From: Locusta migratoria
Taxonomy: Eukaryota; Arthropoda; Insecta; Orthoptera; Acrididae
DNA: 64,000 nucleotides
Direction of reading: 5' to 3'
Assembly: GCA_026315105.1 (NCBI GenBank)
Contig: CM048750.1
Coordinates: 163,274,549 to 163,338,548, forward strand
A program made the translations under genes and the position numbers. Shown here one piece after another: positions 9,277 through 19,649 of the stretch (positions within the stretch are counted from its first letter, which is position 1; every line of letters begins with the position of its first letter). The notes under the pieces were generated by a model that was not told where the DNA came from, searched no databases, and was given only the letters and a program-made list of their open reading frames with translations.

Positions 9277-10005
9277 CTTCCACGTTCTCTGTAGATCACG
9301 GAACCAAGGGTGTCCGGTTGAACACAAAATCTAGACTCATCTATCAACAGGCCCCGGCGCCATTCGTACGTCTCTAATCCTGATGTTACTCCGCCCCATT
9401 TCAGAGGGCTAAACGGTGTCATGATTTAGTGGGACAGTCACCATAGGCGTGCGTAGTAGCCACATCCCCGAAGGTGATTTCGGACTGTTTGTTTTGATAC
9501 TGCGCGTCCTAAAGGTGCGTGGAGGGTGCGTTGCAGCTTAGTTGCATTTAGCCTCCTGTCTCGACGGGCTGTTTACCGATCATATCTTGCTTACGTTACC
9601 CGTGGACAGACTTGTCTTCTTTTTAATGATTCGTCCTTTCTGAAATCGCGTCAAAGCCTGGAAATTTCACTTTCAGACACTCCAATAGCTGCAGCCACCT
9701 CCCTCTGCGTCTGTCCCGCTTCCAACCTTCCTAGAGCTCTTCATGCTCGTTATTGCATTGCACTGCCTGCCCTCTACACTATCTGAACCCAGCTGCTTGT
9801 GTAATTCGTTTGGTAAACACCATTCAAAAGCAACCCCCTCTGCAACAACTTTCTGTTATTACGACTATCGGTTGCCATAATGTTGTTTTCTCCACTTTTT
9901 AGAACGAACAAAAAGACGCCGAACCTCTTTAGGTCATTGTGCCGATGACAATGCTTCAAAGCCTAGATATCTCAACTGATCCGCTAATTGTTTTGACCAG
10001 TGGAG

Positions 10006-10574
10006 TAAGGAATATCATTAAATCTTAAAACGAAGACTATGAAGTTGTAAAAGATTACAACCTCGCTAATGCGACCATCACTATTCCGGCCTCTGAGTAA
10101 TGCGGCGCACATTGCGAATAGACGAACACATCAATGAGTGATCTTGCGCAACATTTTTGTTCCTTAAACTATGTATTTTTAAACAAATCGCTAAAAAGTC
10201 TATTTCAAATTGTGACTTGCTTTGTAGTACTGAATCATGTCTTTTAAAAAAGAATCACGTTTTATATCATAATGCTCAAGTATTATGACATTTCCTAGAA
10301 GGTAGTAGTAATATGTACGAATATACGTTGATTTTAAAGACAATGATCGTGTCAAACGCATTTCTCACTATTGATAAAAGAGACCTATAAATCAGCTGAT
10401 ATCGGTTCGCCTATGTGGATGCTGTCTTCTTTTTCGTACGTGATATTCGACAGAATTCCGTATTACCGACATAACCAAAATACGAACGTACATCAGACTG
10501 CGAGGTTAGAGATGAAACCAATCTGTACTACGATCCTCAATGAAAATGGTAATGATTTGTGTTTTCTTCCGATC
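10006..10574. other. unassigned stretch
   Basis: Nothing recognised beyond AT-rich unique-looking sequence. Confidence 0.3.
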
Positions 10575-10735
10575 AAATGCTCAAATGTAACATAAGGGAC
10601 CGCGCTATTGAGGTCATCAATCCCCAGAAATGCAAACTACTTAAACTAACTAATGCTAAGGACAACACTCATACACGTGACCGATGGAGGAATCGAATCT
10701 CCGGTAGTCCACTAATGCGGTATCTGTCAGTGCCA
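10575..10735 (-). mobile_element. diverged SINE copy
   Basis: It retains gaggtcatcaatccccag and ggaggaatcgaatctccgg but the head is eroded. An old SINE-B-like insertion. Confidence 0.65.
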
Positions 10736-10921
10736 GGAATGGCCGGATTAGCCAGAGTTTAGTGTACTAACACAATCGTGAAATCTCTTTTAGTTGTACT
10801 GCAGATCTTTTGAGACTCCAGCTCTCAGACTAGTTCGATTTGTCACGCCACTAATTCATCTCTTGTGCCACGTCTGTAGACAACAATACCAGAGGAGACC
10901 TTCAAATATGCAGCTCGGTCT

Positions 10922-11119
10922 GCCGCGGTGGAGTAGCCGAGCGGTCTAAAGCGCATCGCTGCGGAGCGCGCGGTTGCTCGCCGTGGAGGTTCGAGTCCTC
11001 CCTGGGTCGTGGGTGTGTGGGTTGTCCTTAGGTTAGTTTACCTAGGTTTAAGTAGTTTGTAAGCTACGGACTGATGACCACGCAGTTTGGTCCGAAAGAT
11101 TTACAAACATTTGGACATT
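10922..11119 (+). mobile_element. SINE-B: SINE-B copy, full length, with TSD
   Basis: A good reference copy of the family. The head gccgcggtggagtagccgag is followed by the B-box ggttcgagtcctcc, the tail cggactgatgaccacgcag and the end tttacaaacattt. The target duplication tgcagctcggtct (10909-10921) against tgcaactcggtct (11120-11132) differs at one base. Confidence 0.93.
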
Positions 11120-11132
11120 TGCAACTCGGTCT

Positions 11133-12094
11133 CCAAATTTTACGTACTTTGTATCACACTGTTCTGCCAGTTCTATGTGACTTCCTTAATCGATTCAACG
11201 CCAATCCTTTTCATTCTCTATGTCCATCTAATTTTGTACATCTTTACCACCACATTTCAACACTTTGATATACTTTTCTCGAGTTTATCATCATTCGACA
11301 ATCTTTAGTTTGACAAAATATTCCACAGACTTGTGATCTCTGTGTATTACATGTATATAAATAAAGAAATCCTGTTTGGTGTTTAGGCCTATTTTAAGGG
11401 TTTTTTCCTTCCTTTCGTTTTCTTTTCTTTTTTTGTACTTTTATAGGTCTATAGGCATAAAAAAATACGAGCATACATCAGAACGCGAGAATGTTCAGTC
11501 GACAAACAAAAATAATGTAGATGCTATATGACTCTCCAACGCTGGCTCCGAATTGTATTTATATCCATTGAATCATTGTGTAAACTAACTTAATTGTCAT
11601 TTGAAGTTTTACCAACAGTAGTTTGATAGATCGTAAATATGACGTAGGAAACGAGAATGACATCGCAAGCGACGGTAATAAAAGAAGTGGCTTCAGCAGA
11701 AGGTAGATGATTGTAGAAAGGTTTACAGTGAGTTGGTTAATAAATGCACTTCTGACTAAGAGGAATTAATATCGAATATGAATTTAATTACTAATTACTG
11801 ATATAAATTTAAGTACTGGGAGGTGTTTTCTGATTGCATTTTCTGATGTACAGTTATTTGTATGAGATACAATATTGTACAGTAATGAAACGTTGACATA
11901 AAGCTGTTTTGATAAGAATAGAGACTTTTGTGATGCTGCAGAAGAAAGCTGCATTTTTGACGGGTAGATCGCGTAATGAATGAGGAGTTACTGAATCGAA
12001 TTGTGGAGATAAGACTCTTATGGCACAACTAGACTAAAAACAGTGATCGCTTGATAGGAGACATTCTATGACATAAAGTTATTGTTAATTTGTT
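11133..12094. other. unassigned AT-rich stretch
   Basis: Short frames only; no motif recognised. Confidence 0.3.
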
Positions 12095-12157
12095 ATAGTG
12101 TGTGAGTGTGTGTGTGTGTATGTGTGTTTCGAGTGGGGCCGGGTGGGGGGGGGGGGG
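12095..12157. repeat. (TG)n and poly-G simple repeats
   Basis: A tgtg-rich run at about 12097-12127 and a G run at 12145-12157. Confidence 0.9.
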
Positions 12158-13022
12158 AGGTATTGGAGCAAGAGAGTATAGGATGATGTATATGCTTGAC
12201 ATTGTACTATCCAAGGGGGCGATCAAAAATGTTATAAGTTACTGTCATATCAGTTGTACCAAGATAACAATATAAATTATTTATTCATAGCCAATTTTAA
12301 CAACTCTTGGTTGCCGTCATAAGCTCTTTTGTACATGCATGGGCATCTGCAAGCATAATCATCTGCAAATGACTACTGTAACGTATATTCATTTGACCTG
12401 CATGCACAAAAGATCAAACGATGGTAACAAAAATTGTCGAAACGAGCATCAAAAACAAAACAAAAATTTTTTTCCTAGCGAAAGTGAAATAACAGTTATC
12501 ACAGTAACTTGTAACTAACAATTGAATACAGGAGATGATGAATATTAGGAGATGATAATGCTTGCACAGGATAGACTAGGTTGGAGAGGAGCATCAAACA
12601 TGTCGTTAGAATGAAAAGAGCAGTAACAAAATTTAATAGTTGAGTGTCTTGAACATCAATGAGTTTCCGTGATCGCATGTAAGTAGATACGTTAATTTCA
12701 CTTCTTATTTAGTGTCACATTTCCATCGCATACGAGCTCCAGGGATTGATCGAGGAGAGGATAACGAATAAAAAAAGTTCTAATGAACTTGTGACTGGAC
12801 ATGCATGGTTACCATGCAAGAGACCATTTATTAAATTCTACTTTGTTACAGAGCTGTGGTTTAATTCGCGCTGCAAGATACAGCCATAGTTACAGAATGC
12901 GTTGAAAATAGTTTCCTTGGTCCTCAAAGTATGTGTACCGGTTTATCAAAAAGTCATTATAAATTATTATAATTATAATTAATATTATAATTATAAATAA
13001 CGGAATAATGTAGATAGAGAGG
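12158..13022. other. unassigned AT-rich stretch
   Basis: An AT palindrome-like block lies at about 12953-12990. No gene seen. Confidence 0.3.
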
Positions 13023-13711
13023 TAAAAATTAACACACTTGCTTGGAATGACATGGGGTTTTATTAGAACCACATCTACCGTCGTTAGGCCTTTTTCTTCG
13101 AGGAATTGCGTGATTCTGGTTTTGTAGCTGCTACCGTGACGGGTGAGAGGTACGCCGATATGTTACAGAATCGCATCATCCCCATCCTGGCTGATACCTG
13201 CTGAAACGTACGATTTTTATGCAGAATGGCGCTCCACTCCATATTGCTAGATCTCTTGCACGCGTCGTTTGGTGATAATCGTGTGCTCAGCCGCCACTTT
13301 CGTCATGCTTGGCCTCCGAGGTCTCCAGACGTCAGTCCGTGCGGTTATTGGCTTTGGGGTTACCTGAAGTCCCAAGTGTATCGTGATCGACCGACATCTC
13401 TAGGGATGATGAAAGACAGCATCCGACGCCAATGCCTCACCATAACGCCGGACATGCTTTACAGTGCTGTTCACAATATTATTCCTCGACTACAGCTATT
13501 CTTGAGGAATGATGGTGAACGAATTGAGCATTTCCTGTAAAGAACATCATCTTTCCTATGTCTTAATTTGTTACGCTTATTATTGCTTTTCTGATCCGAT
13601 GAAGCGCCATCTGTCGGACATTATTTGAACTCTCTCTCTCTTTTTGTTTGTTTGTAATTGGTTCTATAAAAACTCCGTGTCATTCCAAGCATGTGTGTCA
13701 ATTTTTAACTA
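13023..13711 (+). mobile_element. internally deleted mariner-like transposon
   Basis: Inverted ends of about 49 bp: left tgcttggaatgacatggggt at 13039-13058, right the complement of ctccgtgtcattccaagca at about 13673-13691. About 690 bp remain, holding only the 3' half of a transposase. Outer ends read taaaaatt and its complement, beside TA. Confidence 0.85.
13093..13540 (+). pseudogene. mariner/Tc-type DDE transposase, 3' half
   Basis: The last open part (13226-13540) contains WPPRSPDVSPCGYWLWGYLK, the region of the third acidic residue, then VYRDRP and a C-terminal helix ending in the stop at 13538-13540. Just upstream FMQNGAPLHIA (second catalytic region, aspartate replaced by N) is in another frame, and a stop interrupts the segment before it. 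The N-terminal DNA-binding domain and first catalytic residue are missing. Confidence 0.82.
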
Positions 13712-14162
13712 TCTTCATTATTCTGTGATTTATAGTTTTCAAATTTATACTGACTTTTTGATCACCAGGTATTTACGCTGCCTTTGGCGCACGACCTCCA
13801 AAATTGCAGTGGTGGTGTAGCATGAATACGTTGCCCTGATGTCTCCACTTTGCATGCACGGTACTTTTGAGATGGCCCATTAAACGAAATCGTACAGGTT
13901 GAGCTCCGGTGATCGAGCAGGGTATGAAACTGGACCTTCTCATCCGTTTCATCGACGAGAGAAGGCATGATGGAGATGCCTCCAGACGTTAACGGTTGGA
14001 TGAGTTACAGCACCAATATGTAGCAGCCACGTTAGCATTCGAATCATCAATGGCACAGTATGAGACACAATATCAACCTCAAGGAGGAAACCATGCGCAC
14101 TGTAATTTTGGCTGCATGGTGCAACGCGTATTAGACCCCAGCCTCCGTAACAAACTGTTGTG
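13712..14162. other. unassigned stretch
   Basis: May contain scraps of an older DDE transposon around 13770-13990, but I cannot support a frame. Confidence 0.3.
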
Positions 14163-14465
14163 TTCTTCAGGCTGGTTTGATGCAGCTCTCCCCCTTACTC
14201 TAACGTGAGCAACCCTCTTCATCTCCTCATAAGAACGGCAACCGACATCCATCTCAATCTGCTTACTATATTCGTCTCTTGGTCTCCCTCGGCGATTTTT
14301 ACCGCACAGTGCTAAATTTACCACTGCTTGATGTCAACGAAGGTATCCTACCAATCGATCTCTTCTTTTAGTCAAGGCATGCCAAAATTCGTTTTCTCCC
14401 CAATTCTGTTCAGTACCTCTTCACTGTTTACGCAATCTACCCACCTAATCTTCAGTATTCTTGAT
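14163..14465 (-). pseudogene. non-LTR retrotransposon 3' end (RTE-like tail)
   Basis: On the minus strand the frame reads GRPRDEYSKQI, DVGCRSYEEMKR and RAASNQPEE. This is the conserved end of a widespread insect LINE, where a G-R-P-R segment is followed by a helical tail ending WRAASNQ. The homologous tail occurs at 22500. The RT itself is absent. Superfamily is by recall (RTE or a relative). Confidence 0.75.
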
Positions 14466-15499
14466 TGAATAAATGGTCTCCATCATCGAAAATATGCATT
14501 ACTGGACACAGTTTAATTAGATATTTTCTTTTTCGTATCCTCTCTTTGGGTAAATTCCTAGATTTTGTACAGGTTGGAAAAATAACCCTCTATTAAACCC
14601 CTACACCACAGAGATCTGAAGTTGAAATACTTCTTTTTCTGTGGACAAAGACATTTTGTCTCCTACATAAGTCTCGCTTACAGATAGAAAATTTGACATG
14701 TTTATATTCATCACGTGGAACAGGCACCTTACGTCAGGTCTTGTCTGATTCTTCCCTATTTAAGATTGCTAACTAAATAATTAAAGTGTTCCTTCGTTGA
14801 TTTTGAGTGTCATACATAAACTTTCTCAACCAAAACATTCTTATTTCAGCAATGACAATAAGTTTTGTTCACTTCTTCTTTTCACTTCACTGTCAACATA
14901 AAGTTTACACTTATGAGTTGACGTTTAATACTTTAATGCATAGTGTAGCTGATCAGCTACTTATTACATCTCTTCGATTATCTCTCAAACTGATCAACAT
15001 CTTACCACAAATTCATTTGAAGCTTCTTGTAAACATTGTGCTGCATATGCCAGCAGCACGTCCTAGAATTTATAGAGAGCAGAGTCCTGCTGAACGAGTT
15101 AGACAATTTCATGCATTGAGTTTCTGATAACATTTGCGTTTGTTTACTTCAGTATTCTTCCTTTTCCATTTAGAAGTAGTCAAAACCATTCTACAGTGGC
15201 ATTATGAGATACTTTCTAAAACGACGAATGGCACAATAGTGACATTTACAGCATTCTGTACATAATGGAAGAACTGTATAGGTGACTATCTATGAGTGGT
15301 TTGTTGTTAGAGTGGCTAATAATGGTAAGAACATTATTTTTTCAATATTTTTCTCAGTATATTCGCACTATACATGAACCATGGTAGTTTTTACTGCTTC
15401 AAACTAAAACGCATGCATTAAAGGTTTAACGATTAACTTTAACTTCCGATATCTCTCCTGCACAGTACCGCTTTAACATTTGACTAATATACTTTTTTT
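14466..15499. other. unassigned stretch
   Basis: Only short frames; nothing recognised. Confidence 0.3.
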
Positions 15500-15782
15500 T
15501 ACAAACTTTAATTCAGCTTCTGTGTTCCATAGATAATTAATGCCAAGGCTCTCCATGCAGCGGAATAGCACCTTGGTAATGGACATGGTGGAACATTCCT
15601 GCTAAGATGATATAATATAAATTTAAATATATATGCATTAACACTGAGACGGTTTTTCGTCTCGAATATGTCTAAGACATTACAGATAAAGGAGAAGCAA
15701 TGAATTAAAATTTGTGATGCGGCCGGGAATCGAACCCGGACCTCCATACTTACTAGGCGGACGTCTTACTGTTAGACTATCA
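15500..15782 (-). mobile_element. SINE-C: tRNA-like SINE (SINE-C)
   Basis: Minus strand: gtaagacgtccgcctagtaa, then the B-box gtccgggttcgattcccgg (near 15718-15736), then catcacaaattttaattcat. A second copy of the same head and body is at 16388-16480. Confidence 0.78.
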
Positions 15783-15950
15783 CATCAGTAACGATTAAGG
15801 CACCTCGGAATAGTCTAAGTACGACTTCCCTCCACGTCACACACCTTAATTCAGCTTCTGTGTTCCACAGATAATTAAAGTTTGTCACGTGGAGGGAAAT
15901 CGTACTGAGACAATTCCGAGGCGCCTCAATCTTTAGTGATGTTGTGGTCT
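15774..15950. repeat. inverted repeat joined to SINE-C
   Basis: Arms at about 15774-15842 and 15884-15950, each with caccgag/ctccacgt-type matches (acttccctccacgt against acgtggagggaaatcgt), around a short centre containing a second copy of ttaattcagcttctgtgttc. Forms a long imperfect hairpin. Confidence 0.75.
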
Positions 15951-16332
15951 AAATAAATAAATAAATGAAAATAATGAAATAAAATCATAGTAAAGTGAAT
16001 AAAGAGATTTTTTTGTCTCCTACACATTTTCCTTGCTTTTCTTTCTGTCTGTTCCCTTATATAGTTAGTTTCCAGGGGAAGTTTTAGTTAGCCGCCAACG
16101 CCTGAAGAGGTTGAGTTTTTTTTTATTAGGGTCAATGTGGCGGTGGCACTTAAGTTTCATTCCTTTTGTAGCCCTTTTTCTTCATCATCATCATCATTAG
16201 GGGCTGATTATGCCTTTCAGGGTTCAGTCTGGAGCATAGTATCTGTAATAAAATTCCTCCATGATCCTGCATTCAATGCTAACATTGATGCCTCGTCTGA
16301 TGTTATACCTTTTACTTCAAAATCATTCTGCA

Positions 16333-16333
<1 letters not shown>
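15951..16333. other. unassigned stretch with short simple repeats
   Basis: Contains (ataa)n near 15952-15966 and a (cat)n run near 16181-16195. The block from 16198 to 16330 looks like a repeat fragment but I cannot name its family. Confidence 0.35.

Positions 16334-16387
<54 letters not shown>
16334..16387 (+). repeat. uninterrupted 54-A tract
   Basis: A pure A run immediately 5' of a SINE-C body. Confidence 0.98.
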
Positions 16388-16389
<2 letters not shown>

Positions 16390-16485
16390 GTAAGACGTCT
16401 GCCTAGTAAGCATGGAGGTCCGGGTTCGATTCCCAGCCGCATCACAAATTTTAATTCATTTCTTCTCCTTTATCTGTAGTACTTT
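16388..16485 (+). mobile_element. SINE-C: SINE-C copy, head-truncated
   Basis: Shares agcatggaggtccgggttcg and the catcacaaattttaattcat tail with the copy at 15500-15782. It lacks the first part of the tRNA-like head, which is replaced by the A tract. Confidence 0.78.
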
Positions 16486-16728
16486 TTTAGTAACAGATTA
16501 ATGATTAGCGTGGTTGACTTTTTTTTATTAACGTAGCCAAGTTGTCCGCATCATGTTATCGAGTTACATTTTTGCACAAAATGATTACAAAACAATAGAT
16601 ACAAAAGATAATGGCTTGTAAGGCCTGTAGAAGAGGATTTGGGAGATTGTTTAATGGTGGTCGACGTTACGCCCTCATCGTTGGCAGAACTCAGTAGGAA
16701 CACAATGCAGCGACAGAGAAGCACTTAC
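16486..16728. other. flank and donor side of the receptor intron
   Basis: On the minus strand this is intron starting with gtaag at 16728-16724, just after the exon. Confidence 0.6.
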
Positions 16729-16876
16729 CGAAGGCGAGCGACACAAACCAGATGACGGCGATGGCCGTCTTGGCGCGGCTGGTGGTGGAGTTGAAGCGCA
16801 GCGGGAAGCAGATGGCGTACCAGCGGTCGATGCTGATGAACGTCAGCGTCAGCACCGACACCGCCACCGACACCGT
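16729..16876 (-). CDS. GPCR exon: orexin/allatotropin-type neuropeptide receptor (TM3 to TM4)
   Basis: A 148-bp internal exon. On the minus strand an acceptor ending in gttgcag precedes 16876 and a gtaag donor follows 16729. The frame reads TVSVAVSVLTLTFISIDRW then YAICFPLRF. This is the end of transmembrane helix 3 with the D-R-W form of the E/DRY motif, the second intracellular loop (NSTTSRAKT) and the start of helix 4 (AIAVIWFVSLAF). The combination SVxVSVLTLxFIxIDRWYAICFPL is typical of vertebrate orexin receptors and insect allatotropin receptors, which couple a secreted peptide to G proteins at the plasma membrane. GC content is clearly above the neighbours, as expected for coding DNA. 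The exon enters in phase 0 and leaves in phase 1. No other exon of the gene was found in the window, so the flanking introns are long. Another orexin-related insect receptor is possible. Confidence 0.88.
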
Positions 16877-17054
16877 CTGCAACACACACGGACAGGGGCT
16901 CGGTCTCGCTGCTGTCAGTGTTACGAAACGGCACACGCCTTCTGGCGCTGACAAAGTAATCATATACTTGATTTGTTTGGAACATTGTCCCCGTAAGGAA
17001 ACAGCGAGCAATTGTTATGCTACTTTTTTTCAACTCTCAGTGGATACATTGTTT

Positions 17055-17108
17055 TGTTTGCAATTTCGACCTACCAATAGATCATCTTCAGGCACTTGTC
17101 GACGGTGG
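17055..17108 (-). ncRNA. hammerhead-like core outside a recognised element
   Basis: Minus strand: CTGAAGA, extra t, stem gatc/ggtc with one wobble, GAAA, and gtgc before the core partly matching gca after it. Helix III is essentially absent. Possibly the end of an otherwise eroded PLE-like insertion. Confidence 0.3.
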
Positions 17109-17379
17109 CTTTTATTCGATACTAGCTGCTAAACCCGGAATTTCACGGGTATGTTTGCATTTTTCCAGTCTTATATTAGAAACGAAAATAAAACTCGAAA
17201 AAGATTTCATCTTCATGTATCCATGAAAACAGAAATTATGAAACAGTAAAACAAAGAAATATGTGTAATGTACCAAATTTTAAGAGCAGTATCCAAAGAA
17301 AGAAAAATAGTAATAAAATACAAACGATGTATAATATTAATTAAATCAGAACTTGTCTGTAAACAATATTTATTGAAAC

Positions 17380-18650
17380 TTGTTTTTGTGACTCATAGCT
17401 TACGACGACATATCTTCTGAACTATGTGTCGTACGTGTTTTAACTCCACAGTGATTATTGTCCCGCGGTGAAGTAGCCGAGCGGTCTAAAGCGTCTCGCT
17501 GCTGAGCGCGCGGTTGCTCGCCGTGGAGGTTCGAGTCCTCTCTGGGGCATGGGTGTGTGTGTTGCCCTTAGGTTAGTTTACTTAGGTTTATGTAGTGTGT
17601 AAGCTACGGACTGATGACCACGCAGTTTGGTCCGATGGATTTACAAACATTTGAACATTTTTTGTTGTTGCGATTGTTGTCTGCAAGATGTGTACCAAGT
17701 GTAGTTGAAAACGCTCCATTATTTTAGGAGGAGAGGAGGAAAAATAGCGCATGGTGTAGCAGTTATTCGGAAATTTCATTGTTTATGACCTCATATCACC
17801 TGAAATATGTGTAGTACTAAGAAGTAAATTCGAAAGTACATTCAGTGGTATATGTGCCTAATGTCTGAAAAATAAGTCTTGACTGGTGTTACCAGTAAGT
17901 ACGTAATAAATAGAAACCTTATGCGTGATGTTGCGGTTTTACATGAACCAAATTGTTTATGATTTCATATGTGATGAACTATATGTCGAACTCTGATATA
18001 CTATCGAAGGAACATTCAGTGGTATGTATGTACATTGTCTGAATTGTCTCACGAATACAATTTACAGTGTAGAAATAACAACTTGTAATGTCATGCCAAA
18101 TGCCGTAGATTACATCATAAACATCGGAAAATTAGTAAGCAATAAACTTTTCTCCTTTAATCATTTTGGTGGGGTTGTCAGCGAGAAAAGTTTCGTAAAG
18201 ATTTGAAATTATGTTCAAAATTTGTTGAAAGTCGCTAAGTGCTCTCATTGTCAAATAGTTGAATGAAATCACACTATGACGTGCGGAAAGATTGGGCAGT
18301 TGTTATTGTTTATGACGTTATATCTCATGAAATACGTATCATGGTTTTGCAAACATAGCAAATGATTCCTGACCTTAAAAATATTTGTCCAAATGTGGTT
18401 GAAATCGGTCCATTAGTTTAGGAGCAGATGTAGAATATTATCGCATGAAACGGCCGTTTTTCACTATTGACATTGTTTATGACGTCATATCTCCTTACGT
18501 ATGTGACGTAGTGGTTCTCGCCCGTTCAGCGATTATTGCCTGATAGAAAGGAACATATGTACCAAGTTTCGTTGAAATCGGTACAGTAGTTTAGGAGATG
18601 TGGAACATATATAAACACATACCCACATGCAGCCTATTTTATAAGATGTA
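17380..18650 (+). repeat. long interspersed repeat with recurring TTTATGACNTCATATCTC motif
   Basis: The phrase attgtttatgacgtcatatc followed by a tgaactatgtgtcgta-like segment recurs about five times, alternating with gttgaaatcggtncagtngt-like segments. A relative lies at 53140-53780. There is no open frame of note. A SINE-B sits inside at 17463-17669. Origin unknown (LINE 3' region or Helitron-like are both possible). Confidence 0.65.
17463..17669 (+). mobile_element. SINE-B: SINE-B copy with TSD
   Basis: Complete from ccgcggtgaagtagccgag to gaacattttttgttgtt. Target duplication gtgattattgtc (17451-17462) against gcgattgttgtc (17670-17681), 10 of 12. Confidence 0.9.
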
Positions 18651-18910
18651 TAGATTTATTTATCATGTTTCGCAGGACTGAATTGCAGAGCAAGCCCCCA
18701 TGGTCATGGAACGAGTCAGTACAAAGGAGTAGTAACTGATAAAGTGAAACGAATAGCAATATTAAGCACATGACAGGTCTAAGCATAAATGAAAACAAGT
18801 AACAACATGACACAGAAATTAGCTTAATATCTGAATTCTTCCAAGAATTTCTCGCCAGCCTTGAACCTTTCCCGTTTAGCCATGATAGTGCATAGATTAC
18901 TATTAATCTC
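18651..18910. other. unassigned stretch
   Basis: Could be LINE 3' UTR of the fragment to the right; no direct support. Confidence 0.3.
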
Positions 18911-19400
18911 TTACAATTCTTGTGGCAACTTACTATAGCTGGATGCGGAAGAATACTGCACACCTTTCTGCACATGTGTCAAAGTGCTGTTATCCAAATC
19001 CAGATTCGAGTTCTGTCTAGTATTAACTGTATGAAAACTGCTAACTCTTGGGAATAACAAAGTACTATCGACAACAGACGGCATTAAAGAAAACAAACGA
19101 TTTTGTTAATTGAAAGAATACGCCTACTGTCGCAGTTGTTTTATTTAATCCGTTAAGTGCCTCACAGAGAATAGAGAAAATGACATTATTAGTTGTTAAA
19201 CTACTTCTGAAACCAAACTGTAAATTTCAAAGGGGAACTGAAATGATCAATAAACCTCCAATATACAGGCTTTTTAATAACTTTAGCGAAAAATGATGGC
19301 ATGAAAGTAGGTCTAAAGTTACCTACATTATCCCTTTCTCCTTTTTTATAAATGGGTTTTACTACTGAGTATTCAATCTGCCAGGAAACTGACCATTCCG
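18911..19400 (-). pseudogene. Jockey/CR1-type LINE reverse transcriptase pieces
   Basis: The right part gives VVKPIYKKGERDNVGNFRP, the start of the RT finger region of non-LTR elements (K-P-x-x-K-K-G-x-x-x-x-x-x-N-x-R-P). The left part gives HTVNTRQNSNLD and KGVQYSSASSYSKLPQEL, the usual C-terminal end (H-x-x-N-T-R ... K-G-v-x-y ... Y-x-x-L-P). The middle of the RT is gone, so this copy has a large internal deletion. Confidence 0.78.
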
Positions 19401-19439
19401 AAATGAAAAAGTACTGGGCTAACGGAGGTGGAACAGTAT

Positions 19440-19565
19440 TTAAGCAGAAACTTCCTGGCAGATTAAAATTGTATGCCGGAACCGGGACTCGAACCTGGGA
19501 CCTTTGCCTTTCGCGGGCAAGCGCACTACCGATTGTGCTATCCCGACACGACTCACGACGTCGCC
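19440..19565 (-). mobile_element. tRNA-derived SINE (aaacttcctggcagatt family)
   Basis: The left edge aaacttcctggcagattaaa is followed on the minus strand by a tRNA-like block with cgcccgcgaaaggcaaaggt and cccaggttcgagtcccgg. I recall this unit as very common in grasshopper genomes. It runs straight into the palindrome. Confidence 0.75.
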
Positions 19566-19645
19566 TCACAACTTTACTTCCGCCAGTACCTCGCCTCCTA
19601 CTTTGGAAAGTAGGAGGCGAGGTACTGGCGGAAGTAAAGTTGTGA
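19566..19645. repeat. perfect 80-bp palindrome
   Basis: Arms 19566-19604 and 19607-19645 are exact reverse complements (39 bp each) around two bases, gg. Both arms are SINE body sequence, so the SINE was copied back onto itself. Confidence 0.95.
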
Positions 19646-19649
19646 CGCG

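Larger units (their letters stand above)
8180..9790 (-). pseudogene. Tc1-like DDE transposase, inactivated
   Basis: Read right to left: a helix-turn-helix segment (QTQREVAAAIGVSESEISRL, near 9700), an ARRDRRLNATKLQRTL segment (near 9560), DESRF carrying the first aspartate (near 9330), then ENARPHRAALV (near 8480) and SPDLNPIEHV with the glutamate of the DDE triad (near 8390), ending with IPQDLIDNLIPSMPRRC. Several stops, frame changes and two insertions show it is dead. The family cuts and pastes DNA at TA dinucleotides. Assignment is by motif order and the matching terminal repeats. Confidence 0.87.
7971..10005 (-). mobile_element. Tc1-like transposon, decayed, with two nested insertions
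   Basis: Terminal inverted repeats share ctgctcaaaacaattagg (7976 on) with ctggtcaaaacaattag (reverse strand of 9982-10001), both followed by a tgagatat block. TA flanks the left end at 7969-7970. It holds a minus-strand transposase pseudogene and is broken by the foldback at 8521-8960 and a SINE at 9085-9276. A second member of the family begins at about 26703. Confidence 0.85.

Noticed and set aside
13226..13540. 104-codon frame as a host gene
   Set aside because: The WPPRSPD block and terminal repeats show it is the end of a mariner-type transposase.
16137..16479. Frames of 72-89 codons with poly-lysine
   Set aside because: Produced by the 54-A tract.
16752..17132. 126-codon frame on the plus strand
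   Set aside because: Antisense shadow of the GC-rich receptor exon.
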